From: Arenibacter sp040216555
GTDB taxonomy: Bacteria; Bacteroidota; Bacteroidia; Flavobacteriales; Flavobacteriaceae
Direction of reading: 5' to 3'
Assembly: GCA_040216555.1 (NCBI GenBank)
Contig: JAVJOW010000009.1
Span: 62,001 to 126,000, forward strand
Length of the DNA: 64,000 bases
A program made the position numbers and the translations under genes. Within the stretch, counting starts at the first letter, position 1; the number at the start of each line of letters is the position of its first letter. The notes beneath the pieces are model-generated. The model saw nothing but the letters and a program-made list of their open reading frames with translations, had not been told where the DNA came from and ran no database searches. Of this stretch, positions 26,324 to 35,426 are shown piece by piece.

Positions 26324-26397
26324 AACACAAGCATATATGTACTATAATTTTATTTATGTATAACAGGAGTAATATTTTCACCACAGAGTGAAGTTTA

Positions 26398-27219
26398 TTA
26401 TGGACGTTTTACCAAAACATCTCTAGCCCCATTCAATTCCTCCAATTTAACTAATAGCTTTTCACGGACCCCTAAAGTAAATTTAGGATATACACATACA
26501 AATTGTACTTGCTGGCCTTTTGGAACCGTTAGTGGCACCTTATACTGATAAATAGGCGAAAGGAGTAGTTCCTGGTAGGAAGCCTTTCGTTTTTTGGTGC
26601 CGTTTGCTTTGTACAGGTTCAAGGTGTTGATTTCGAAATCAATTTGGGAATCGTTATCAATTTCAAAGACCACATAGACCTCGTTAAGATAATAGATACT
26701 TTTCGTCATGCCAATAGTGACTCCATCCTTATATTTTATCTGATCAAAAGGCCTGGGATTTCGAAGCAATTGAGAACACAGCTTGGGATAGTCCAAAGCT
26801 TTATCTGAGTTTGGGATGGTGTCCAAATCAATCGAAGACAATTCCTGATGTGGCAATATAGTGGGGCCCGTCCTTTCATTGCCTATACTCTCGGATCCGG
26901 CAATAAAATAATTGAGCCTTTCCAATTTTTGGGAATACCGTAGCAGATAGGAATAGATCCCACCGTCCTGGGTTACTACCAAAAGATTACTTTCCTCGCC
27001 GGGAGTGGCCTGTAGCAGCCCAAAGTACTGTGCTTTTTCCCTATTGAAGCTAAAGGCGAAATTGGAGGCCCCTGTAACTCCCTGTCGAATGGGACCTGGA
27101 AAGAACAGGGATACCGTCTTTTGTTCATTTGCATAAATGGTGTCGATGACTTTTCCATTTTGCGCCTCTAAAGTGGCCATAATGATCAGAAGACCGAGCA
27201 AGGGTATCAATTTTTTCAT
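26398..27219 (-). CDS. traN: Conjugative transposon protein TraN
   Basis: 273 residues with an N-terminal signal peptide (LIPLLGLLIIMATLEAQNG). The body matches Bacteroides-type TraN (DUF4138) in the opening DTIYANEQKTVSLFFPGPI, the internal GVTGASNFAFSFNRE and a beta-rich layout. TraN is thought to be the VirB9-like periplasmic/outer-membrane part of the CTn secretion channel, partnering with TraM. It is the last tra gene on the minus strand here, 12 bases after traM. traO, traP and traQ, which usually follow, are absent; repeat-bearing intergenic DNA and the defence island come next. Confidence 0.9.
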   Translation of the reverse strand: MKKLIPLLGLLIIMATLEAQNGKVIDTIYANEQKTVSLFFPGPIRQGVTGASNFAFSFNREKAQYFGLLQATPGEESNLLVVTQDGGIYSYLLRYSQKLERLNYFIAGSESIGNERTGPTILPHQELSSIDLDTIPNSDKALDYPKLCSQLLRNPRPFDQIKYKDGVTIGMTKSIYYLNEVYVVFEIDNDSQIDFEINTLNLYKANGTKKRKASYQELLLSPIYQYKVPLTVPKGQQVQFVCVYPKFTLGVREKLLVKLEELNGARDVLVKRP

Positions 27220-27231
27220 AAGAATGTAAGT

Positions 27232-28164
27232 TTATTGCCCCATAGGAGCTTTTAAAATGAGTTTATAATTGTTGAGCACGGCTACTTTTGTTTTTCTGTT
27301 ATTCCGTTGAAAGACTTTTTTGATACCGCTTACCTGTGGTACCCCAGCGATGTTGATATCGTCCAGGACATCATCAACCACCTCGTTTGCTACTTCGCCC
27401 CGAAAACTGTTCTCCACATAAATGCCCTCCAGTCCGTCCTGTAGATCGAAGGCCTTGAGCTTAACAGGAATATGATTGATATTATCAATTTTAAGGAGTG
27501 TCCGGTTGGGCTTAAAGCTGACAATGCCATAGATCAAAGTATTCTTAGGAATTTTTGTATTGCCCAATTGTACTTCTTGCAGTAGGCGCAGCTGCAGCCG
27601 GCTGTATGCCCGTACCACTTGACTGCCATCCACTTCTACTTTAACAACAGGGGGATCGAGAGCAAGGGATATAGGATTTGATTTTGGATCCGCAGCAAAA
27701 AAGAGCTGGTGCTCCAACGCCAATTCCTTAGTAGAAATAGGTAGCTCAGCTTCAAGTTCAATAGTATCCTTCTCTATGGGTGCAACCACCTTAGCTTTTT
27801 TGGTTTCCACTTTCCGGTACCTGCTTTCTGAATAGTCGATCCGCCCTTGGCTGTAGATGCTATCAACGATACGTTGTTTATCCCTGTCCAAAAAATCGGG
27901 ATCATATAGCCCGGTAGAATCCAAAAACCTTTCATCATATACGCTGGGTGCATTTTTCACGCGTTCTTCTGGGATATTGTCTACAGCTTCCAGTTTGGAT
28001 TTGTACTCATTTTGTTGTTCTTCCAATTGGGGTACTTCGGTCTGTTCCAAAGACTCTTCCGAATTCTCATCGTTTCCTATAACCATCATGGTATATCCCC
28101 CAATGAACAGTACAATGACCAGAATTACCGACCCAAACACGATCTTGTTCTTTTCAATTTTCAT
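27232..28164 (-). CDS. traM: Conjugative transposon protein TraM
   Basis: 310 residues: a short cytoplasmic N-terminus, one membrane anchor (residues 8-28, IVFGSVILVIVLFIGGYTMM), an acidic, Pro/Glu-rich linker and a C-terminal beta domain with KVEVDGSQVVRAYSRLQLRL and IPKNTLIYGIVSF. This is the VirB10/TraM layout: an inner-membrane anchor spanning the periplasm to the outer complex. It overlaps traK by 11 bases and precedes traN. The usual small traL gene between traK and traM is missing. Confidence 0.88.
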   Translation of the reverse strand: MKIEKNKIVFGSVILVIVLFIGGYTMMVIGNDENSEESLEQTEVPQLEEQQNEYKSKLEAVDNIPEERVKNAPSVYDERFLDSTGLYDPDFLDRDKQRIVDSIYSQGRIDYSESRYRKVETKKAKVVAPIEKDTIELEAELPISTKELALEHQLFFAADPKSNPISLALDPPVVKVEVDGSQVVRAYSRLQLRLLQEVQLGNTKIPKNTLIYGIVSFKPNRTLLKIDNINHIPVKLKAFDLQDGLEGIYVENSFRGEVANEVVDDVLDDINIAGVPQVSGIKKVFQRNNRKTKVAVLNNYKLILKAPMGQ

Positions 28165-28768
28165 CCTGTATTTTTTTTAACGAGTTTTCGAAATAGTTGG
28201 TGATCAAAAGCCCATGGGTATTTTTTGGAAAGTTCCGGTCCACGTGAATCAGATTGCCGGTTGTCACCAATTCGTAGATGTCCGTTACCTGACCCCGATT
28301 GATTTCGAATAGGGTTGTGGTACGGAAGGTATAAGGTTCTTGGGAAATCTCTATTTCGGATTCGATCTGGAGTACCTTTTGGACCAAGGAATACTGCAAT
28401 AACCGATTATAGACCCCGTCCGATTTTTTCTGTCTATATAGGGCATCCACCGAACTGTTGCCCAACCAAAGTGCTTTTTCCAAGTTCTTTTCATAGTTGC
28501 TTGGGTCTATATTGTAAAAATAAGTGTGGAACAATTCCAAATGGGACAAAACTTCTACTCCCAAATTTTCTTTTTGGGAAACCAATTTTAAGGGGATTAC
28601 ATTTCCATCGGTATTGACCATAAAGGCCTTGTTGACAGTTTCCCTATGCAGTTTTATGACCATGCATATGGAAAAGATGCTAGTTAAGGTTGCAGCTACA
28701 ACTACGGACAAAACGATAAAACGATTTTGGTTCAGGATTTTGTAAATATTTTTATAAGGTGTTTTCAT
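28154..28768 (-). CDS. traK: Conjugative transposon protein TraK
   Basis: 204 residues with one N-terminal membrane segment (residues 18-37, VLSVVVAATLTSIFSICMVI) and a periplasmic NTF2-like VirB8-type domain. The stretch LELFHTYFYNIDPSNYEKNLEKALWLG is typical of TraK. VirB8-like proteins form part of the inner-membrane ring of the type IV channel. It lies 17 bases downstream of traJ and overlaps traM. Confidence 0.88.
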   Translation of the reverse strand: MKTPYKNIYKILNQNRFIVLSVVVAATLTSIFSICMVIKLHRETVNKAFMVNTDGNVIPLKLVSQKENLGVEVLSHLELFHTYFYNIDPSNYEKNLEKALWLGNSSVDALYRQKKSDGVYNRLLQYSLVQKVLQIESEIEISQEPYTFRTTTLFEINRGQVTDIYELVTTGNLIHVDRNFPKNTHGLLITNYFENSLKKIQDEN

Positions 28769-28785
28769 CAGTGGTTTTTTATTGT

Positions 28786-29628
28786 TTATATACCGCTAAA
28801 TAGTTTCAACGTAAACGAGATAGCCCTACGGTACAATTTGAATTTTAAGAACACAATAAATCCTATGGACCCCAACTGTATTACAGGCGCAAAGAATTGG
28901 CTTCCCCAGTCCGTTCCGAACAGACTTGACCAAAAGTTGGTGTTCAGCTCGGTATATATAAAGTTGACAAATACATTGACCAAGAAAAATGCCGGCACCA
29001 ACATATAAACCCCTGCATAGAGCTTAAAGAAATTGTATGCCAATGACCTAAACTTTTCGAATACGGCTAGGCTGATGATCAATGGAAAAAAGGCCTGCAT
29101 TATCCCCAAGAGAAAGAAACGTTCTGCCAAAAACAAAGGATAGATGAACAGGTCCATCAACCAAAGAAACAATCCAATTATGAACGCCAAAATCTTTAGG
29201 CCGAACAAGGGTGTCACCAAAGCCTCATATAAAAGTGCCATAGCCTTTTTTGCTGCTTCGATCGCCCCCACATCCTGTTCTATGTCAATTTCCTGCATCT
29301 GCAAGGGAAGTAGGGCAGGGGCCGTGTCCCTATATTGAGACTCAACGGCCACCAAAATTGAGTCGAAAACCCCCAGCACCTGAGTGGAAAAAATGACAAT
29401 AATGATTACCGCAAAATTCTTGGCCAGTTCGGCAGGGGTCAGTCCCCAGGTGTAACCTTCATTATTGGCCACGCCTTCATTGTATTTTTTTAGAATATTG
29501 ATCAGAAAGAACAGTACCGCAAGGGTCTTCATTCCCGTAATGGTGTACCGTGAGAATTCACTGTTCTTAATGGCTTGAAAAACAGTGTCCACATATTCCA
29601 GACCGATACCTAAAAAAATGTCCGACAT
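28786..29628 (-). CDS. traJ: Conjugative transposon protein TraJ
   Basis: 280 residues, polytopic. Hydrophobic segments occur around residues 30-45, 70-90, 150-170, 175-200 and 210-230, with a YRRAISFTLKLFSG tail. This matches the VirB6-like TraJ family of Bacteroidota elements, which lines the inner-membrane part of the channel. It shares one base with the TraI-like gene upstream and is followed by traK. Confidence 0.85.
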   Translation of the reverse strand: MSDIFLGIGLEYVDTVFQAIKNSEFSRYTITGMKTLAVLFFLINILKKYNEGVANNEGYTWGLTPAELAKNFAVIIIVIFSTQVLGVFDSILVAVESQYRDTAPALLPLQMQEIDIEQDVGAIEAAKKAMALLYEALVTPLFGLKILAFIIGLFLWLMDLFIYPLFLAERFFLLGIMQAFFPLIISLAVFEKFRSLAYNFFKLYAGVYMLVPAFFLVNVFVNFIYTELNTNFWSSLFGTDWGSQFFAPVIQLGSIGFIVFLKFKLYRRAISFTLKLFSGI

Positions 29629-30284
29629 TAATACTTGGCTTCTCGGTTATTGATCTTGTCCTGCATTTCCCTAAAGGCGATTATTTCTCGATAACGGCGT
29701 GTTTTGGCCTCTATTTCGGCCACCATTTCCTTGGATTGCAGTTCCTTTTCCTTGAGGACCGCAGCCCGTTCGGCATCGGTCATTCTCAGGTTGTCACTGG
29801 ACAGCACCTCTTCTATATAATCCATGCCGGACAGAGAGTTTTCTATGATGTCGTTGAAGGAATCCGAGATACGGGTAACTTCATCAGGTTTGATATAGGG
29901 AGAGTTGAAAATCTCCCTCAGGTCGTCCTGTACGAAATCGAACAGACGTTGGTTGCTATTGGCGAGTTCCTTTACGGCCTTTAGTTGTTTGATCACATCA
30001 TTGACCTTATCTACGTTTTCCTTCTGTTGTTTTAAAAACTTGACAGTCTTTAACAATTGTGAGGTCTGTTTTCCCGACTCTAGAAGGGATTTCATAAAGG
30101 AGATGAAATTGGTGTTGTCGTAGACCGGCACTCCTTGGGCCGTGGCACGGCCTGGCAATAATATGGCCATGGTCAGGGCAATGACCATGGTAAGTACGCT
30201 TTTCTTAAAGGTTTGTTTCTCATATGTTTTACTCACGGCGAATCTATTGCCGAAGTGTTCGTGAATTTTTTTTGAAAATTTCAT
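29628..30284 (-). CDS. traI: TraI-like conjugation protein (DUF4141/VirB5-like)
   Basis: 218 residues. A membrane segment or uncleaved signal (residues 29-48, SVLTMVIALTMAILLPGRATAQ region) leads into a long helical coiled-coil body (QTSQLLKTVKFLKQQKENVD and EAKTRRYREIIAFREMQDK). Size, position between traG and traJ, and the helical structure fit Bacteroides TraI. VirB5-type proteins sit at the pilus tip or periplasm. It overlaps traG by four bases. Confidence 0.78.
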   Translation of the reverse strand: MKFSKKIHEHFGNRFAVSKTYEKQTFKKSVLTMVIALTMAILLPGRATAQGVPVYDNTNFISFMKSLLESGKQTSQLLKTVKFLKQQKENVDKVNDVIKQLKAVKELANSNQRLFDFVQDDLREIFNSPYIKPDEVTRISDSFNDIIENSLSGMDYIEEVLSSDNLRMTDAERAAVLKEKELQSKEMVAEIEAKTRRYREIIAFREMQDKINNREAKY

Positions 30285-32695
30285 GTTTTCTTGTTATTTG
30301 GGTTAATAAATTCGGTTATAGCTTTCTCCATATCATTGGTATTTTCATAAATCCGCATTATGCGGGCGTTTTCTTCGCCATCGGTTAAATAGGCGGCATA
30401 GACTTCAGGGGGTACTTCCAACCTGAAAATGTTGCTTTCCTTCCCTATCTTGATAAACATTTCCGTGTACTTGCGTGGCCCGGAAAGATTATTCTTGATG
30501 GATTTTAATTGGTTTAGGTCATGGCTGGACAGGTTCAGCCTGTTCTTCAGTTCCCCATAGCCCTTTTCGTTGTTTAGGCTATAAATGACCTGGGTGTTTT
30601 CCAGTATGCTCGCCGAAGTAGAATTATTTGGCAATTGGTTGATGGATTGCAGGATGATCCCTATGGCCCCGTTCTGTTTCCGGATGGCCTGATAGTAGAA
30701 TTCCACGCTTTCCAGGACATTCTCGAATTTCAGTTGTTTGGCAAACTCATCGAAAAGGATGATGCCCTTTTCCGCTCGATTTTTCCAAATGGTTCTTTGG
30801 ATGGCGGACTTGATAAGTTTCAACATTACCGAAAGGATTTCTTTATTGTCCTTTACTTCGTCCAGCTCAAAAACGATCAAGCGTTTGTCTTCGATCTTAA
30901 AGGTCTGGTCCTCGCTGACCTCGAAAAGGAAGCTGTACAGTCCATTGCCAACATATTCGGACATAATATGGAGGAAGCCGGGGATATTGAAGTAATCGGC
31001 CTGTATTTTAAGTTCGTCCAACAAACCCTTTTGATGTTCCTCTATGAAGCGATAGAAGCTGTCCAAGGAATGGTTCTCCCCAATTATCTGATAATAATAC
31101 AGTAGTATCTTTTTTATGGAGACCGACTGGGCTTTAGTGGCTTTTAGCTCAGAGGCCAACAATTCAAAAAGAAATACCGAAAGGTCCTCCAATCGCTCCG
31201 GGGTAAGGTCTTCAGGATTTTGAACGTAAAATGGATTGATGCCCAGGTTTTTACCGCTCTCATATCTCAGTACGGTGTATTGTTCGGGATAAAGTTTCGC
31301 AAACTTGGTGTAGGACCCTCCAAGGTCGATGATGACCAGCCGGACTCCGGCCTCGAAGTATTGACGGAGTATATTATTGGCCAGAAAGGACTTGCCTTCT
31401 CCCGTTGGCGCGAAAATGGCAAAATTCCGTGCTTTGATTCGTTTTTTTCTTTCATCCCAGACATCCTTTAGTACCGGAATGTTGTGTTCCCGGTCATTGA
31501 AGATGATTCCCGTAGCATCCGATTTGTAGTTGCTATTGTTTATGTACAAACACAGGGCATGTTTCAGGTCGGTCACATATAGGTCCTCGTCAGAAAAATT
31601 GGGGGAGAAACAGAAATAACTATTGAGGATATAATTTTTGCGTTCCTCCCCCCTGGGGTAGTAGGGGACAATATCAAGCTCTTTGAACTCGGTCCTTATT
31701 TTTGAACCTATTTTAGCAAGGCCCTTGGCTTCGGGATTCCAAAAGATGACATTGAGATGGCCACGGATGATGCGCGAGCTGTCATCGTTATTGATCTGGT
31801 CAAGAATCAGTTGGACTTTTGAAAGCGTTACCTTGTTCTGGGAACCGAAATTGGAACTTTTTTTAAGCTCTTCGATCTTCTTGTCCAACAGCTTGCGCCA
31901 TTTATGTTTATCGTCCAGGTAGATGATCTGGTTTACGATATGGTTTTCGTTCAACGCGAGTCCTATTCCATCGATGAACCCCTGATGGAACACAAAATCG
32001 TCCGAGGTAAAACGTTCATTGGTCTTGCTGCTCTGGACATTCTCCCCAAAGCAAAGCTCACTGTTTATGGCCAAAACATCAAAGAGATTCTCCCCAATGG
32101 AAATCTTGGACCGGTCCAAGAGGATGTCGGTATCAAAACCCTCATTGAACCCGTTGAAATAGTTGTCGGTAAGGGTTAGGATTTCCTTTTCGGTCAAAGG
32201 GACAAACTGCATTTTTCGACTGTTGTTGATATAGGAAACGGAGTCGTTTACTGAGTCCATAAAACTTTTAATCTGATCGTTCAGTTCCTGGGGAATCCCT
32301 TGGGGAACTTTTCGGAACGGGTTCACATATTTGGCATTGTTTAATGCCTTGTTCTTGGTAAGGATAAAAAACACAAAACACCTATGTTCTATATAATCAC
32401 GTCCTTTGAAATGCTTATGTGTAGCCTTGGCCAGAAACGTGGTATTGGGCAAATTTTCAGAAGTGTACTGTTTCTTTAAATAAACATCCTGTTTGTGGAT
32501 TACACATCCGATGGGTAAGGATTTGATAGCCTGGAACCAAGTACCATGGATATCCTCAAAATCCTTCTCGGAAAGGGAATAGATCTCGGGTAAGGAACCC
32601 TCATAACACAGGATTACATTGCCATTATTGGCAAAGACCATATTGGATCTAATATCCGCAATAGGATGGTGTGCCGAAAGATTAATCTTGTCCAT
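30281..32695 (-). CDS. traG: TraG-family conjugation ATPase (VirB4-like)
   Basis: 804 residues. The N-terminal ~400 residues fit the TraG N-domain. The ATPase half has Walker A APTGEGKSFLANN, Walker B-like GIILFDEFAKQL and a downstream QSINQLPNNS motif. TraG powers assembly of the conjugation channel. Its length is normal for the family (about 800-830). It overlaps traF by 14 bases and the TraI-like gene by 4, so the operon is translationally coupled. Confidence 0.94.
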   Translation of the reverse strand: MDKINLSAHHPIADIRSNMVFANNGNVILCYEGSLPEIYSLSEKDFEDIHGTWFQAIKSLPIGCVIHKQDVYLKKQYTSENLPNTTFLAKATHKHFKGRDYIEHRCFVFFILTKNKALNNAKYVNPFRKVPQGIPQELNDQIKSFMDSVNDSVSYINNSRKMQFVPLTEKEILTLTDNYFNGFNEGFDTDILLDRSKISIGENLFDVLAINSELCFGENVQSSKTNERFTSDDFVFHQGFIDGIGLALNENHIVNQIIYLDDKHKWRKLLDKKIEELKKSSNFGSQNKVTLSKVQLILDQINNDDSSRIIRGHLNVIFWNPEAKGLAKIGSKIRTEFKELDIVPYYPRGEERKNYILNSYFCFSPNFSDEDLYVTDLKHALCLYINNSNYKSDATGIIFNDREHNIPVLKDVWDERKKRIKARNFAIFAPTGEGKSFLANNILRQYFEAGVRLVIIDLGGSYTKFAKLYPEQYTVLRYESGKNLGINPFYVQNPEDLTPERLEDLSVFLFELLASELKATKAQSVSIKKILLYYYQIIGENHSLDSFYRFIEEHQKGLLDELKIQADYFNIPGFLHIMSEYVGNGLYSFLFEVSEDQTFKIEDKRLIVFELDEVKDNKEILSVMLKLIKSAIQRTIWKNRAEKGIILFDEFAKQLKFENVLESVEFYYQAIRKQNGAIGIILQSINQLPNNSTSASILENTQVIYSLNNEKGYGELKNRLNLSSHDLNQLKSIKNNLSGPRKYTEMFIKIGKESNIFRLEVPPEVYAAYLTDGEENARIMRIYENTNDMEKAITEFINPNNKKT

Positions 32696-32966
32696 AGCTA
32701 ATTAATGACGATTTTTTATTGCTGATGATTTTTGGATATACCCCCCAAAGTGTAATTGATTGTGGGTTGTTTGAAATCCTGATCAAGGCTACATAAAGGC
32801 CAGCATTGAATACCAATACACCCATGATCATCGCAAGACTGAACGAGAAAATGATAACCATTAAAGAACCGACCACGCAAATCATTTGTAGGGCAAAAAA
32901 GGAGATGGATAGGCCGAATATCACGGCCTGTTTTCTGATGTTGCGATATACCTCGAACCTTTTCAT
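32682..32966 (-). CDS. traF: Conjugative transposon protein TraF (DUF4133)
   Basis: 94 residues with two adjacent membrane segments (about 16-62) and the family start FEVYRNIRKQAVIFGLS. It is VirB3-like and helps recruit the ATPase TraG, whose gene it overlaps. It shares one base with traE. Confidence 0.88.
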   Translation of the reverse strand: MKRFEVYRNIRKQAVIFGLSISFFALQMICVVGSLMVIIFSFSLAMIMGVLVFNAGLYVALIRISNNPQSITLWGVYPKIISNKKSSLISYGQD

Positions 32967-33253
32967 TAAACGACTATTCCAATTAGGTACGTAAAGATGC
33001 CCACCACGGCACCTGCGATAAGGACAAAGACCAGTACCCTGGTTATACCCTTTTTAAGATCTGAATTTTCGCCAAAGAAATGGCCGGCATTGAACAGGAA
33101 GCCGATAAGGAAAATGACACCTAGGATAATGGGAAAAATGGTCCTAATGGTATCCGAAACATCATTGACAGAGTCTTCTATTCCCCCGATTTGGGCAAAT
33201 GTTGATCCCGTCGTCATAAGTAAGAGGAAAAGAGTTTTAAGAGGTTTATTCAT
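32966..33253 (-). CDS. traE: Conjugative transposon protein TraE (DUF4134)
   Basis: 95 residues: a signal peptide (TLFLLLMTTGSTFAQIGG), then two hydrophobic segments (IFPIILGVIFLIGFLFNAGHFF and ITRVLVFVLIAGAVVGIFTYL) in the VirB2/pilin-like layout of TraE. It is the first tra gene of the operon seen here. traA, traB and traD, which would precede it, are not in the window; an amidase gene diverges instead. Confidence 0.88.
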   Translation of the reverse strand: MNKPLKTLFLLLMTTGSTFAQIGGIEDSVNDVSDTIRTIFPIILGVIFLIGFLFNAGHFFGENSDLKKGITRVLVFVLIAGAVVGIFTYLIGIVV

Positions 33254-33357
33254 GACTGTTTGTTTTTTATGCTCCCCTAATAATGTTGGAAAGACCGATT
33301 GATGAATTATTCGTTATGGAATTTCCAAAGGATGGTAGAAATTGATAGGAATCGAAT

Positions 33358-33387
33358 AAATTTTAACAGTTGAAAGCGTTAAAATTT
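33358..33387. promoter_or_regulatory. Perfect 10-bp inverted repeat between traE and the amidase gene
   Basis: AAATTTTAAC (33358-33367) and GTTAAAATTT (33378-33387) are exact complements spaced by 10 bases, one helical turn, as a dimeric regulator would need. It lies in the divergent gap (33254-33455), 69 bases from the amidase ATG. No clear promoter box was found. Confidence 0.5.
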
Positions 33388-33455
33388 CACGGATTGGAAG
33401 CGAATTCGACGAAACGATGAAAATTGTGCAACACGCACATTAAAAATCGAACAAA

Positions 33456-34118
33456 ATGAAACGCCTTTGGATAGTTTGCCTTTGGATAGGTTTTGCTCTG
33501 TTTTGCAATCGCACACAGGCACAGGAAAATAGAAGACAAATGGTAATCCTTGATCCCGGACATGGCGGAATGGATTCCGGAGCGATTGGAATTAATGGAA
33601 TAAAGGAAAAGGATATAGTTCTGGAAGTTGCGAAAGAAGCCATCCGATTGAACAAGGAATTGTTTGGAAACACCCTAGATATCTATTTGACCAGATATAA
33701 AGACACTTTAATTTCTTTGAGTAATAGGACCAAATTGGTGAAAGTATTGCAACCTGATGTTTTTATTTCTATTCATTGTAATCAGGCAGCAAGGAAGGCA
33801 GCACAAGGAATTGAGGTCTATGTGCAGCAACACAATACTTCCATGAGCTCAGAACTACAATTCGTATCCGAAAACTTGTCAGAAGCCATCTTGTTAGAAT
33901 TCGATCAGGCTTTGGGGTTTAAAATTAGGGGTATAAAGTATGCCAATTTTCAAGTGCTCCGAGAAACCCAATACGATAGTCCAGGGGTACTTTTGGAAAT
34001 AGGATTTTTATCTAATTGGGAGGAGGCGGAGCACAGTAGAAGGAAGGAGAGTGTTAGGGGATATGCGATGGTTATTATTCAGGCATTATATCAGTTAATA
34101 GATGCAGAATATTATTAG
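33456..34118 (+). CDS. N-acetylmuramoyl-L-alanine amidase (Amidase_3)
   Basis: 220 residues with a signal peptide (LWIVCLWIGFALFCNRTQAQ). Zinc ligands and motifs are in order: ILDPGHGGMDSGAIG (His), a Glu in KEKDIVLEVA, SIHCNQA (His) and LLEIGFLSN (catalytic Glu). It cleaves the bond between muramic acid and the stem peptide. Next to the tra operon and on the opposite strand, it could open peptidoglycan for the conjugation channel, as cell-wall hydrolases do in other conjugative elements. This role is inferred from position. Confidence 0.93.
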   Translation: MKRLWIVCLWIGFALFCNRTQAQENRRQMVILDPGHGGMDSGAIGINGIKEKDIVLEVAKEAIRLNKELFGNTLDIYLTRYKDTLISLSNRTKLVKVLQPDVFISIHCNQAARKAAQGIEVYVQQHNTSMSSELQFVSENLSEAILLEFDQALGFKIRGIKYANFQVLRETQYDSPGVLLEIGFLSNWEEAEHSRRKESVRGYAMVIIQALYQLIDAEYY

Positions 34119-34258
34119 AATTCTGGTTAGATTATCAATAATAATTATCAGCGGGCAATAACAATTACTACAAATTATTCATAAGATTTGTATCTCTTTT
34201 TAAGAACTATGAATCTATATTCTTTAATTATTTAATTGAACTATGTTGGGCATATGAA

Positions 34259-34696
34259 TTATTTTAAAATCGATTCCCCATAAAAATCTGTGAATGATTT
34301 TTTCCAAGGTTGAGGAAAGGGATGTTTTTTTAATTTCTCCATATCATAGGCCATTAACAACGATTTAGATATTGCCACAATTCGTTCATGTTTTATACTG
34401 TAGATTTTTCCTTCGCAAAGCACTCTATCTTCCAACAATTCAATTATATCCAAAGAAATGACAACTTGATCGGGATAGGTCAGGGGAAAGACATACTTAC
34501 AATCCTGCCAGGCCAGTATAGGAACTATCTTTTTAAATTTGAAATCGCCTTTATGCATTTTTTGAAACATCTCAATACGTGCCGATTCTATCCAACGAAG
34601 GTAGACGGTGTTGTTCACGTGTTGTGCAGCATCCATATCACCCCATTGTACTGGAAGTTCAAGAACTACATAACTATTGGAAATATTATCTATCAT
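34259..34696 (-). CDS. Acyl-CoA thioesterase, hotdog fold
   Basis: 145 residues. The motif QWGDMDAAQHVNNTVYLRWI is typical of the 4-hydroxybenzoyl-CoA/YbgC-type thioesterases (Asp-Met-Asp, His-Val-Asn-Asn). It hydrolyses acyl-CoA thioesters; the substrate is not predictable. The single hotdog domain has normal length. It is probably chromosomal or cargo, without a clear link to its neighbours. Confidence 0.88.
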   Translation of the reverse strand: MIDNISNSYVVLELPVQWGDMDAAQHVNNTVYLRWIESARIEMFQKMHKGDFKFKKIVPILAWQDCKYVFPLTYPDQVVISLDIIELLEDRVLCEGKIYSIKHERIVAISKSLLMAYDMEKLKKHPFPQPWKKSFTDFYGESILK

Positions 34697-34769
34697 GCCA
34701 ACGATTATTTAAACTTTAAGCGATTCTACTGAATGGTCATTATACCATCTACGCCTATGTATTTAGGTT

Positions 34770-35256
34770 TTAGTTTTTGGATGGGCTATCGAGTATTTCC
34801 GACTGGCCACTCAACAATTTCCACCCGCTTTCCCGTTTTATGATTGTTCCCGATTCTATTATTGATATTGCTGATTCGAGTCCAGATGTATCTACCATAA
34901 CCCCTTCAACAATTCCGAAATAATTTGCAATTTCGTTTGTTAATGGAAATATTTGCAGGGTATCCCATTCCATTTTAACCGATTGAAGTGCCTTATGGCT
35001 AGCATTCAAAATTATCTCCACCGAATCGAATGATAGGGCCGAACTGTAGCCAGGAGGAACCCAAAAAAAATCAGGAGAATCATCCAAAATATTTAAACTC
35101 CGCTATCAATCCTTCCTTACCAATATCCCTATGGTACTCCTGAAGCATAAGATAAACTTCTTTTGCCGTACGCTCTTTGTCCAGGCCATTGAATTTATTA
35201 GGTTTACCACAAGAAATAAGCATAAATAGTATTGAAATGTAACTTAGTAACTTCAT
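34770..35256 (-). pseudogene. Lipoprotein with NTF2/SnoaL-like domain, single-base frameshift
   Basis: The ATG at 35254-35256 starts a lipoprotein-type protein (MKLLSYISILFMLISCGKPN, lipobox Cys17). It reads ERTAKEVYLMLQEYHRDIGK ... AEFKYF and then stops near 35080. The frame +1 away continues as LDDSPDFFWVPPGYSS and runs to 34770, a SnoaL/NTF2-like C-terminal half. Three T (instead of four) just before GGATGAT on the coding strand would join both halves. So it is either a recent pseudogene or a homopolymer sequencing error. The 105-residue frame alone starts inside the domain. Confidence 0.7.
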
Positions 35257-35426
35257 ATCCGTGTTGCAATTATTTTTTGTTTCTAAATAAAGTTACATAT
35301 TTCACCATCAAAAATGGAGGCAATTCTTGTTAAGAGCAATTCTTCTTGAAATGTATCACCTGTTTTGCCTAAAACAACAAGTAATCCACCAGGGCACCAA
35401 AGATTATTTAATCATTTGCCAACACC

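Larger units (their letters stand above)
25508..26397. other. Intergenic region, 890 bases, second composite repeat copy
   Basis: Holds repeat A copy 2, repeat C copy 2, an 8-bp palindrome (AAAGTCTA/TAGACTTT, 25974-25990), repeat B copy 2 and a long imperfect hairpin, listed separately. No gene was found. It separates the plus-strand Ubl operon from the minus-strand tra operon, which converge here. Confidence 0.7.

Noticed and set aside
30635..32179. Plus-strand frames of 80-156 codons opposite traG
   Set aside because: Antisense shadows of the strongly supported TraG ATPase.
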